From Tanypteryx hageni (lineage: Eukaryota > Arthropoda > Insecta > Odonata > Petaluridae), in the NCBI GenBank assembly GCA_028673005.1, contig CM054117.1, positions 31,592,561 to 31,656,560 of the forward strand: a stretch of 64,000 bases of DNA. The letters are read 5' to 3'. Positions 1 through 10,328 of this stretch are shown in pieces. Each line of letters opens with the position of its first letter. Position 1 is the stretch's first letter. The position numbers and the translations under genes are program-made. The notes below the pieces were generated by a model. It was not told where the DNA came from. It did not search any database and saw only the letters and a program-made list of their open reading frames with translations.

Positions 1-795
1 GCCTCTAAGTAAACATAGTATTGCGGCCTTTTTTTTCGTCCTGTAGATAGTATACCTCAAGAAGGAAGGGTAAAGGGGCGTTATCAAATGTCGACTTCCA
101 CCTAGACAGTTCAAACCAAGAGTTTTTAAGCGTCTTGAAGACTTCGCTCCGAGTTTGTGGGACTTGGGGATTATCGGAAAGATTCGGTTACGCCCCTACA
201 TGGGCGCGTATTATTTGATTTTGAGGCATAAATAACTCGAAAATTATCTCGTGGTTTTTTTATTAAAAATTGTAATTTTTAGATGCTTAAAACGGTAAAT
301 CTCTCAAGCTTGTCTTCTCTTTCGCTAATCGCGGAAGATGGTTTTAAAGTGGGTTTGATCACGTTCGAGCACATTGAAGATTTTGATTCGCCTGACCAAA
401 AACGATGACCACATTTTTATGAGATATGAGCATCCTATTAGTGTAAATTTCTATTTGCCGGAATAACTTTTACGGAGAAGATTAGTAGACGGATGCTAAA
501 TTTATAAATAGATACTGCTCTTATATGACATTAGTTCACGCATTCATTAATCCAATTTGAAAACGTATAAGTGATATTAGTTCATGCATTCATTGATCCA
601 ACTTGAAAATGTATAAATGTTATTAGTTCATTTGTTGATGTAACCTTAATACGTTTAACACTTATAACAGTCATCGATTTTATTGCTCCTAATTGGTTTG
701 ACTAATAGCTTTTCCTCACATTTTGCTTTCCTAAGTGACCATTGTTAAAAGTGTAGTGTATTTTCCTCCAACAGAAAACGCATTATTTTAAGCAA
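1..795. other. 5' flanking DNA, nothing recognised
   Basis: AT-rich sequence without a supported gene. A pair of similar stretches containing GTATAA and TATTAGTTCA near 530-640 suggests a small decayed local duplication. No coding exon was seen. Confidence 0.5.
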
Positions 796-797
796 TA

Positions 798-984
798 CAG
801 TCAGATCCCGATTTAGCGCCCCCGTTTGTCCATCATTGACATTTGCGCTAAAGCGGGTGTGGCGATAAATCGAGGTTTATGCCTGCTCTATTTAATCATA
901 CGATAGAAGTTCTGTTCACGGCGATTCGTGGGTGGTAGGCGGGGGTGGCATTATATAGGGCAGCGCTAAATCGGGGTTTGACTG
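798..984. mobile_element. 187-bp Tc1/mariner or pogo-type MITE
   Basis: The ends are inverted repeats: CAGTCAGATCCCGATTTAGC at 798 and, read from the other strand at 984, CAGTCAAACCCCGATTTAGC (3 differences in 20). TA dinucleotides flank both ends (796-797, 985-986), as expected for TA-targeting elements. It is too short to encode a transposase, and sits about 340 bp upstream of the candidate promoter. Confidence 0.8.
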
Positions 985-1319
985 TAGAGTATAATCCAAC
1001 GTAAATATTAACACCGTCACAATCGCGTGTCGTCGAAGGGGGTGTAAAGGGGCAATTACAAGTAATCGTCGCATTTCCTCTCTGTTGCGGCAGTGAGAGT
1101 TTTCCAAGACATCTCGGGGATTGATATCGTGTCGCTTGAATTTAGGGCGTGTCCGAGAGAGGAAAGAGAGAGAAAGGGATGGAAGGGGTCTGGGGGCCGC
1201 GGCAGTTAGTTCCGTGGGGCCCTCGTACCAATCCTCTTCGCACCAAACGAGGTTGATTGAGTTCGGGGGTGGGCGTGCGTACGTGATGGAAGGCAATAGA
1301 GGGCCGCAGACGTGTCGGC

Positions 1320-1370
1320 GTATATAAAAAACCGTCCTCGATCCATCCTTGGTTGCCTGCTTCAGTCCGG
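1320..1370 (+). promoter_or_regulatory. Candidate TATA-containing core promoter of hts
   Basis: TATATAAAAAA begins at 1321, and an initiator-like TTCAGTC follows at 1361-1367. The surrounding 1.1-2.2 kb is distinctly richer in GC and CpG than the gene body, as expected for a 5' control region upstream of the first coding exon. The TATA-to-initiator distance (about 41-43 nt to the A) is longer than the usual 30, so the true start may lie nearer 1350. This is an inference without transcript support. Confidence 0.35.
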
Positions 1371-1864
1371 AGTCTTTTTCGTCCCTCCACGTTCCCCTCC
1401 TCCCGGTTTTCTCATTGCCCACGTGTTTCGGGAGTCTCAGGTTCGGGAAGAAGGCGTTGTCCGTGTCTGTCGAGTGGAGTGTTGAGGGTTAACAGAGAGA
1501 GAGAGGGAGCAGCTCCCTCCGATGTAGGAGTCGAGATGAGTAGGAGAAATATAGTCGAGGTAGAAACAAGTTCGGCGAGGGCAGGCGTACTCTCTTGCCG
1601 CTTCCTCAGGCGGCGTTGTTGCCAAACGTATCTTATCCAGTATTCTTGAGTTGGGAAGAGAGCCGGTTAAGTTAGCGTGTGGGCGGCGGTGGTCTTCGTC
1701 GACCGGTTGGAGTTTTTTCCCGGTCTTCTTCCGTCTCCCGGTCGCTTAGGAAGTGGCGAAAATCCGCGAGTTTTTGTTTTCTTCGGAATAAGGATTTTTT
1801 TGCTGGACCCATCGAAGAACTGCCCGATCGGCATTTCTCTGTCCGTCGGTGTCTCTTTGCGATG
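1364..1864 (+). other. hts: Possible untranslated first exon of hts
   Basis: The coding exon at 10194 is preceded by a good acceptor (TTTCAG ending at 10119), so an upstream non-coding exon must exist. The GC-rich stretch after the TATA element is the best candidate. A strong donor, ATG|GTACGT, occurs at 1865, and an alternative CAG|GTTCGG at about 1440. The short open frames here have no recognisable product. The end point is uncertain. Confidence 0.3.
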
Positions 1865-4200
1865 GTACGTTTTTCGTTTTTTTAATGTGGAATAATTTAC
1901 GAATTTTTACCTGTCTCGCGGAAAATGAATCTTGTCCGTAGAATTATAGTTTCGCCGGGACAGCCGTTTGGGATGCTGCATCGAAGCGCCGGAAAATGCG
2001 GTCTTGGCTTAAGGGGACGCAAACAAACGCTTTCGCCTCTGACGTAATGAGTTTTGTCAATGATTTGATTCCAAGGTCTATGGTGACGAGCTCGCGGCTT
2101 TCAGTGTCCGTAATTTCGCTCAGGGTGACGCGCGAATAATCCCACCTCCTGTTGGCGTTTTTGCTTCTCTAAGGCAGCGGAAATAAAGCGGTCGTTTATT
2201 CCCTAGTACAGCAGTTTTCACTTAAGAATTTTCCGCCATTGATACATAATTTTTGCGAGAAGGTTATCGTCGCGAGCTGATTTTCTGTCTGTAAGTGGTG
2301 AATGGTGTTGATATTTGTTATTTACCTTTCGGAAATAATTGGAAATATTTTGTTTTCCCCAAGCTTCGTTTTATTTTCCATAGCCGAAAGAAGCCACTGC
2401 TTGGATAACTTGTTGCTCGCAGAGCCTACTATCGCGTCTCTTCGCTTATCTGTTGTCTTAGAAATGGAAGTGAAGCGCCTCTTATCGTTAATCTTTTTAG
2501 GTTTTTAAACTGTTAAGCACACTTCAAAGATTTCTTAGGGGACAATTTCGTGGAATAACGTTAGCCATTGGGAGTGCAATTGAACTTTCGTCATGATTCT
2601 GACATTCATAAAAGGCCTCACGTAAAGATTCTTATTTAATGTAGGATGTTTTGTTTTCAAGCAGTCATCTTGCTTACGAGATCCTGTCACGCGGTTGCCC
2701 CTCGAGTTTTTTTGTGCATTAAAGCCCTTCATTTTATTGGTATGTTTGCTGCCCCTCGAGGCTATCTAATTTGTGGCCGTCTGAGCCAGCGACCATCTTA
2801 TTTTCTCTTGTATTATAAGTGTTACTAGAATTCTTCTCTTTCGATTTTTTGTGTAGCAGCTGTCATTTTCTTTCTACTGAGTGGATTTTTATCTTTGTAG
2901 TTTTCCGTAATTGTTATATGGCCGAGATAATTACGAGTGATGCTCATGGTGTTTTTATAGTTATACTTGGCGATGTTTAAGAGTATTTGATGATCCTCTT
3001 TAAGTATTTTTATAGATTATCCACTATAATATCTGAATCTGATTTCCATGTTGATAAGTCGGATATCCATCGGTGAATTCAAATTTAAAGCTTTTCCTAC
3101 TGAAAGATATCGGTTTGGCTAACCGTAGAGTTGAGAAGAAACTGGAAAACAAAAGCCAGGAAGTATTTCGCGTCATAGGTAGCTGGAGATTGTGATGCTT
3201 TGTTGATTATTTACAATGGGTGACGTGATGAATGGATGTGGTTGAACATATTCAAAGTCAGTTTGGCAACCCTGGCGTGGAGGTCATACTCGCTTAAGAC
3301 GACAAAGGGAGAAGGGACATGTCTCTGGCTCAGAGCGTGGATAATCAAGACTCCAAAGCGTTCATTTTTTCTACTTTCGGGAAGGAGGAGCGAGGGACCG
3401 TCTCCCCAAAATTACTGTTTATTCATTCTTAGAGTGCCTAAAACTCTTAGTTTCGTGACCCACGCGAGTTTCTCGTCCAGCCTCCACGAGAACTATCACG
3501 AGACGCGTGGGGGGAGGTGGGTGGGCGTCGCCTCTTGTCTTAACGCCCGCCAGGTGTTGCTTTATTTCACGGCCGTGACTTGGAGAAAAACCCCGCTTTC
3601 CTCTCGGCTCTTCCTCCGGGGAAGAATGTTGAAAAAAGCGGGAAGCCTATGGCGCGCAGGGTTTATGGGGTGTGTACGCGCCCGCTCATTGCTCGTGAGG
3701 AAACTTTGGAATAACAGTTATTTCATCTGTTTGGTAATCCTGAAGCTCTAATTCGACGAAGGCATCCTGGTAATGTGATATCCCGGTTATTGTTTGCTAT
3801 TTTTTGCGAGTTTTTTTTTTTCTCCTCCACCAGCGTATGATATTTTAATTGCTGTCGAAAAGTATGTGGAAATCTTATCTGGCTAAAAATTGGCTTGAAG
3901 CAAATCGATTTAAGAAATTAAAATACATATACATATATATATTAAAATATATACACTTCGTTCTCGGAAAGTTCGTTGCCAGAGGTAGATTTAACATGTA
4001 GTAAAAGGGGATAGGTTCCAGTATTTCGTTACACATATCGTAGATGATGTATATGACTTAAAATAATAGAAACCTGTATGTACAACAAATAAAAAGGCAA
4101 AAAAGCATTTAATATCTCTTGCCAGGGGCTTTACATGGAACTTAAATCATTATAATTACCAACGTCTTCGCATTAACTTGGAAACGGTGGATTGCAGACC

Positions 4201-4456
4201 TTACTGGGGGTTAGTAGTGATGGGATCCCGGGTTGATGGTCCTGGATCTTGGGGCTGTGGAGTAGACGATTTATTCTTAAGGAATGCATCAAGGTTATAT
4301 TGTCTTGATTTCTTCTTCCTTTCTTGAAGCATCTCACGATAGCTTCCCTGCCACGACTCGTCGTATCGCTTGCATTTTCTCAGCAAGAGAGATGGATTTT
4401 CGTTTCTTCTTAGGAGCACTAGGATCACTACCGCTCGATGGTTGTTTGGCTGACAT
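4201..4456 (-). pseudogene. Pogo/Tigger transposase remnant, N- and C-terminal pieces
   Basis: On the minus strand an ATG at 4456 opens a 40-codon stretch with a lysine-rich start, KKKRKSISLAEKMQAIRR. This resembles the first helix-turn-helix (psq-type) of Tigger/jerky-like transposases, and stops at 4334. The overlapping frame continues toward 4201 with LDAFLKNK, a leucine/phenylalanine-lysine ending similar to Tigger C-termini. The catalytic core is absent, so this looks like an internal-deletion derivative with a frameshift. Family assignment is by motif recall only. Confidence 0.55.
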
Positions 4457-5125
4457 TAGGGTTGCTGTTAAATTCACTTAATTAAACCCTAAAATATGGA
4501 TTAAAATTCCAAGTGTAGCTTTTGAGGAACGTAAAAAACACTTCGTAAAAGGCATCCGAGAAAGTACGAAAGCAATGCTCACTGCGCGTCTGACGACTTA
4601 GAACTAAAAGCGAACGATGTTTTCCTTTGATATCGGGGACTTCGTTGAAGGAAGAAATGTGTAATATAATCCCAAGACCCTTGAAACTGTTATGGCGAAT
4701 TAAACATTTGGATACACCTGTGCATACATGCGGCGACGTATAACGTGTCTCACCAAGTCCGAGCAGTAGGGGTTCTAATGGAGCTTTTTCTCTCTTTTCA
4801 CGAAAAACTCTCTCTCACTAAAGGTAGCCTCGAAGTAACCTCCATACTTTCGCCGCGCGAAACAGCATTAAAAATCACGTTAAAATGCCATTTTTTCTCC
4901 GTTTTTGTTTTTTAGATTATTTTTCGTATTTCGCTAAAAATAAGTTGTTTTATAGTCCTGCATAAGATTCACAACTTTAACCTGCAAGAAAATCATTCAA
5001 TGTTCGTAATGACAAAAAATCTGTTTTCTTGTGAGTCTTAAGTATTTTAAATACATTTCGGTGCAGATTTCGGAATAAAGTGTTGACTTCGTAAAAAAGG
5101 AGCTTCGTTAATGGAGGTATGCCTC

Positions 5126-5193
<68 letters not shown>
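5126..5193. repeat. (TG)n(TA)n microsatellite
   Basis: About 9 TG units run directly into about 25 TA units. The sequence on its right resembles the left half of the foldback at 40 kb, which also abuts (TA)n. Confidence 0.95.
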
Positions 5194-5196
<3 letters not shown>

Positions 5197-5335
5197 TAAC
5201 TTAAGGAAAAGAAAAGGTAGTGATGAGGGTGGCAACAAGGTGTTGAAGGAAGCCCAGCGGACACTTACCAAGTTGAGGACCAAGTTGGCAGGCTGCTGGG
5301 GGCGTCGAAGAGACAAAAAACACGCACACAAGTCG
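5194..5335. mobile_element. Fragment of the same Penelope-like/foldback family as 40 kb
   Basis: Right after the TA run come AACAAGGTGTTG, AGCCCAGCGG, TTGGCAGGC and CGTCGAAG, in the same order as AACAAGGTGTTG, AACCCAGTG, TTGGCGAGG and TGTCGAAG at 40060-40145. Two diverged copies sharing a microsatellite edge imply one mobile family. Confidence 0.6.
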
Positions 5336-8308
5336 TTTTCAATAAATATAATATTACGAAATGATCATTTTTCCTATACGATTTTATAATTAATCAGTGT
5401 AAGAATATTGTTCGTAGCTTAGAAATATTTAAGTTATTAATTTTGTGATAAGAGGAAAGCACAAGCGATCTTCTGAGATTCTCAATATCTATCGTGAAAA
5501 TCGATGTCACCTTTCTCCCGCACACTAATTTGCTAAGAATCCTCATCTCGTCATCCTCATTATGGCTTGAATTCTTTGGAAATCTTGGATTAATGGCTCG
5601 GGTCAATTTGTAACAAGCGGCTCCGTGACCCAAACGTCAGAATAACTGCGGTCGAATGGTCTTTAATTACCTCCATTGCCGGCAAAACCTTAACGACGCT
5701 CCGTGGGTATCCCCTCAATTTGCAGCCGAGAGACGAACCGTCTCACTTGGATGAGTGGTCTAGACTTGTCGACAGTACCAGTCAAAGACTAGTACCCCTA
5801 CGGGTACCAGTGGTGCGTCTTGAGTCGTGCCTTGAATGCATCTGCCCTTCATAACTCTCCCACTCCACTATCCATCTCGCATCAACTTCCTCCTCCGTGT
5901 TGGGAGGGGCAGGTCAGTTGCACGCAGCCTCCGGTCTCTTGACGATGAACACGGGTGCGCCTTTACAAGTGGATGGAGGGGAGAGTAAGACAATGAGCGT
6001 CGGCAGCAGCCGTCTTGCTGATCCTCAATAACCCTCTTTCTTCTTTCTTTTTTTTCGCACTCTCCATCCCCCTCGACTTCCCCTCTCCAAGAGGGGGCGC
6101 TATCGTTGTATACCCTCGCTGGTCTTGACCCCTTCCCCATGGTGCCAAGTCGCTTACGGGTAAAAAGATGCCCCACCGTTTCGTCCCGGGACCGTCAATT
6201 TTTGCTATTAAAACATGTTCTCTTTGGCCTCCTTAATGTATTCTCGTAGTTTTCCAACGCGTGCGGGACGCTATGTCGTGTTTGTTTTGTCATTGTTCTA
6301 GAGTCGAGAAATAGTTCCACCGTCGGCCTTGCAAATAGTGTCGTTTTCAATTGTTCGCATGTTCTCGTTTGTCGTGCTTTTGAAAGAAATATGCGGTAAG
6401 TGCCCGGAGCGTAGCGTCACATTGGGCGGGGCCCTCGAAGTGGCGAGAACCATTTCCGCTCGCATACAAATGTCGGTCATTTATCCTGCTTTCCCTCTTT
6501 CTCCGTTCGCGCCAATGGATGTAATCGGCGAACGTGATGATCGGGAAGACTCGGATATCAACGAAAAGCATTTTGAATGCGCTCGGCTGATGTTTTTTAA
6601 AAAAAAATTCTGTTCTTGGCTCATCTTCTAAGGAGAGGTATGGGGAAGAACTGTTACGTAATACGTTATGCATGTATAGTAAGAGAGCTCGAGGCATGAA
6701 TTGTTCGAGGGAAAATAACCGGCGAATCGGCCACCATGGGCCGTTGAAAGACGATGGAGTGAGGTGTTAATGGGATATGTATTTGTGGGCGCGTTCATGT
6801 GTATATTAACGCACGTAGTACATACGCTTAAATACACCCTCCAAGTAATCAAGCTATTAACAATTCACTTTGGCAAAATAAAAGTTTAACCGAGTGAAAT
6901 ACTCGAACGAAGTCGCAGTGCCGGGAAATCTGGGAAAAATATTACGAGCGGTACTAAAATTTTCGAATTGAGTTTATTTTCAAGTTTCCATTTCCGCCCC
7001 TTCGTTATCAGCTCGTAAATGTTTTTTTGAACGGACATTTTCATCATAGAAGGCTCTAGAGTGTTTTTATCCGATTAATTTAATTTTAACATCTGGTCAC
7101 TTCGATGGAATCTGTGAAATCCTCCTCATTCGTATGTACAGCTCAAATGTAAGATTTATCATAGTGATTCATCCATTGTTTTCTCGTGTTCGATTTTGCC
7201 GCTGGTTCAGCTCTTTTCGGATGTGGCATCAATAAGCGAAACCTATTGTGTGATCAATTGAACCTATCGCGCGACGTGAAACATCCCGTTTTATGTCTCG
7301 GCTTGGAAGTACCTGGCAAGCTTCGCCGATGGACGCGACGCGATGAATGAGTTGAAAATAAAAGGACCTACCTTACGGGCGCGTTGCCAGTAGTAAATCG
7401 CCGTTGTTTGAGGAGCGGAATCGACGTTTGAAATGGAACGGTTAGGATATGTATCGAGGGATTTAATCGCCGGGGTATCTCCCTTGAGGGAAAGCGGGCA
7501 AAGAGACGATGGAGAAACGGAAGGCCTGACGTGGATGACATCTGCCTCCCTCGCAAGTGGTCACGCATTTGACCCTTGATCGGTCGCGGCATTTTTTGGA
7601 ATGAGATCGTCGTCGAGTGCATGGGAAAAATAAGCCGGGTGGCGAGCATCGGAATAGACGGGATTTTATGGCGCGATGGCCCTTGATAGGCTCCCGTCAT
7701 ACCGTGGAGACGTTACGCAGTTTTATCGCCATTCTTCGCTTAATCTTTACGCTGATATATGTTTAATGTGCGAAGTATGACGTTTTAAGTATGCCATTTT
7801 GCAAGAAAACCATTAAAGTGATGCCATTGTCTTATCAATTTAACGTTTTCTCGATTTTTCGTAATATTGTATGTATGTTTTCTAAGCGAAATAATGTGGA
7901 AATTTGCAAAGAAAGATTGCACATTCAGAAAATGAAATGAAAAATATGCGTCTATGTATATTTTGTTGCATAACTTCATGTTAGCCTGGATTTAAAATAA
8001 TACAAGGAGGAAAAATTCTGCATTTTGAAAACATTTTGGGTTGAGAATCCGCTTCTGAAATGCTATTTGTTAACATCGAGTCATAATGCTAAATGTGGAT
8101 AATTTTTGGCTTGCGTAATTTTTTGAAATTATCCTCACCGGGGTTTCATATTTGGCCATTTCCGTTTTTCGTGGAATTTATTATTAGTAGTGGTTAGTGA
8201 GAAAAGTCATCGGATGTGGTTGCTGACGTGTCCAGGAAAAGGATGTAGTCTCTTTGTCTGAAAATAAAATTTTGAGTTTTTATTTTAGTAACAGTTTCAC
8301 GGAGCGCA

Positions 8309-8426
8309 ATCGATATTATAGGTCTTACCGCATATGTACTTGTTATGGGTGTATTTGTAAAAATTTGATCGATATTATAGGTCTTACCGCATATGTACTT
8401 GTTATGGGTGTATTTGTAAAAATTTG
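8309..8426. repeat. Perfect 59-bp tandem duplication
   Basis: Unit 8309-8367, beginning ATCGATATTATAGG, is repeated without a visible difference at 8368-8426. Only two units are present. The lack of divergence indicates a recent duplication. Confidence 0.95.
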
Positions 8427-8984
8427 ATGTTTACAATTTCTCTAAATTGTCCGTTTAGGAGCACTCTTTGCCCTAGAAACAGTTGATAAGGCGAAGATTT
8501 CGTGCGGAAGGCAAAAAAAGTTCCGTGGCGCCGGCACGACGGGAATTATTTGTCGCGTGACTTAAAATTTGCGTGTTCGAGTGCTGTATGTCTATGTAAC
8601 ACACTTCTTGTCTCAATTATTCTCCCCAATCGATATATACCCTCAAAACTCTCCATGCCCAGCAGCTTGGAAACGAAAAGAAAACGACGGCAGGAAGATT
8701 CTTTATTTTTTAATCTTGCCTCCTACCCGATGAACTGCAGCTTTCATGATTTCAAAGGCGCCTCGTGCTCCCATTTCCTCCTTTTGAATCCTTCCTTTGG
8801 GAACCTATTCAAAAGGGTTGAAAAAACATTGCTTTGACGCGAGAGTTTGAGGGTGTGTATATGTGCGCTCTCTGGTGCACGGGACGGTCAACAGGTCCCG
8901 GAGGATGTGCTTGACGATATTTTTGGGTGCAGGATCGTCCTTGACCCAGTTTCTACCTTCCCTTTTGGCGTGAAATGGGATCAT

Positions 8985-9007
8985 CCCCCCCCTCCCCCCC
9001 CCCCCCC
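8985..9007. repeat. Poly-C tract
   Basis: A C-only run broken by a single T, likely length-unstable. It sits in the presumed first intron. Confidence 0.9.
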
Positions 9008-10119
9008 TACACACATAAACTCCTTGAACCCATTCTGGTGGTGTGGGAATGGCCTGCATGGTTGTAATCCGTGGTTAAGCCGTCGCACCCCTTTTTACTC
9101 CTTCCGCACTCCGTCGTCCTATCTTTAGGTCGCGTTCCCTCGTTCGAAACACGAGATTTCGTGTCTATTTTTTCCCCTTTTACTATGTTCCTCTAGCCCC
9201 ATTCTGCTTCCTCGGATCCCTTCCACCCGAGTCGCATCCTTGGGTGAACGGTCGATTTTTAACTTCGTCTGTGGAGATAGGAGCGAATAATTGTCGAATG
9301 CATGGTGTTCCTGCGCCAAAAAAATGCCCATTTTTTCTCAGGATTCCCGAAATTACTTTTTATTTCCACATTCTCTTGGCGTACATTGATATTTTTTCTT
9401 GGCGGTGGGGGTGGAATTTCGTTGGTAACAGCTTGAATAAAAAGGATTCAAGCTATGCGTTTTGAAGAAAGAATTTGAAAGTTTGCGCGTACGAATAAAT
9501 TTTTTTGACAGAGTAAATAAGAAGAATGGTGGTTTGTGAAATTGAATGAGTTGGCTTAATTAAAATATAGAAAAATGTTGCTATAATTTACTTTCAATGA
9601 CACACATGGTCAGGAATGGCTCAAGATATTTTGGTGACTTGAGCAAGGATCCATTCATTTGCCACTAACGGAATTATCATGAAAAATTAAGTTGCCTGTA
9701 GTAATGAAATGTGAAACAATAACGACGAATAAATATAGAAATGCTATTGAGATGCCAGATTATTCATCCATATTCATTGTTAGCCAGCAAGCATTTATCC
9801 ACTTGCGAATAATAATAATTATTAGATGGCATTTGGGAAAGGGTCCCCTCCACCAACGTTTTGGTGCTGCTGCTAGCCACCAGGATTGCCAGTATCCCAG
9901 GCCAGCCTTTGATAGGCATAAAATTGTATAAATTGCACCTAATATTGTCTTATGAATTTTATTGATCAAGAATTTGTGAATGAATTTTAATAAATTGAAT
10001 TAGGAAAACGTATTTCTTTATTTTATTACAATTTTTAATTTGGATTTAATAACCAACTTTTTCTAATGCTATGCACATTTAACTTGGAAAGTAACCTAGA
10101 ACTCACTTTTTCATTTCAG

Positions 10120-10328
10120 ATATTCTAATCGACCACGAGGGATAGGACAGTTGTTGACAAAGTGGGTGTCTCAAACAACATAGGGGCATCAGGATGGCAG
10201 ATACAAGCCATCAGGCAGCCAATGGCACACCTGCGCACGAACCACCACCACCTCAGACAAATGGTGCTGTAGATGGGGTTTTGGATGAAGATGAAAAAAA
10301 TAAAATGAGGCCAGCAGACATTGATGCT
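10120..10328 (+). CDS. hts: hts exon with start codon (residues 1-45)
   Basis: Acceptor TTTCAG at 10119, 74 nt of 5' leader, ATG at 10194, donor GCT|GTGAGT at 10329. It encodes a proline/acidic leader ending KMRPADIDA, a signature of insect Hts. This ATG is preferred because the frame upstream offers no other conserved start. Ends in phase 0. The CDS part is 10194-10328. Confidence 0.93.

Larger units (their letters stand above)
1865..10119 (+). other. hts: Probable first intron of hts
   Basis: Long stretch between the candidate 5' UTR exon and the acceptor at 10118-10119. It holds a Tigger remnant (4201-4456), a TG/TA microsatellite with Penelope-like flank (5126-5335), a 59-bp tandem duplication (8309-8426) and a C-rich tract (8985-9007). 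GC and CpG are higher in 3.2-3.7 kb and 5.6-7.7 kb than in later introns. Open frames there, including one at 3236-3751, lack similarity, splice context or domain content. Confidence 0.4.

Noticed and set aside
916..1422. 168-codon minus-strand frame across the promoter region
   Set aside because: Runs through a MITE and the TATA region; composition reflects GC-rich DNA rather than protein.
3236..3751. 171-codon open frame in the first intron
   Set aside because: GC-richer stretch, no domain or family resemblance, no splice or start context; likely chance.
5047..5331. 94-codon minus-strand frame with Tyr-Ile repeats
   Set aside because: Produced by the TA/TG microsatellite.
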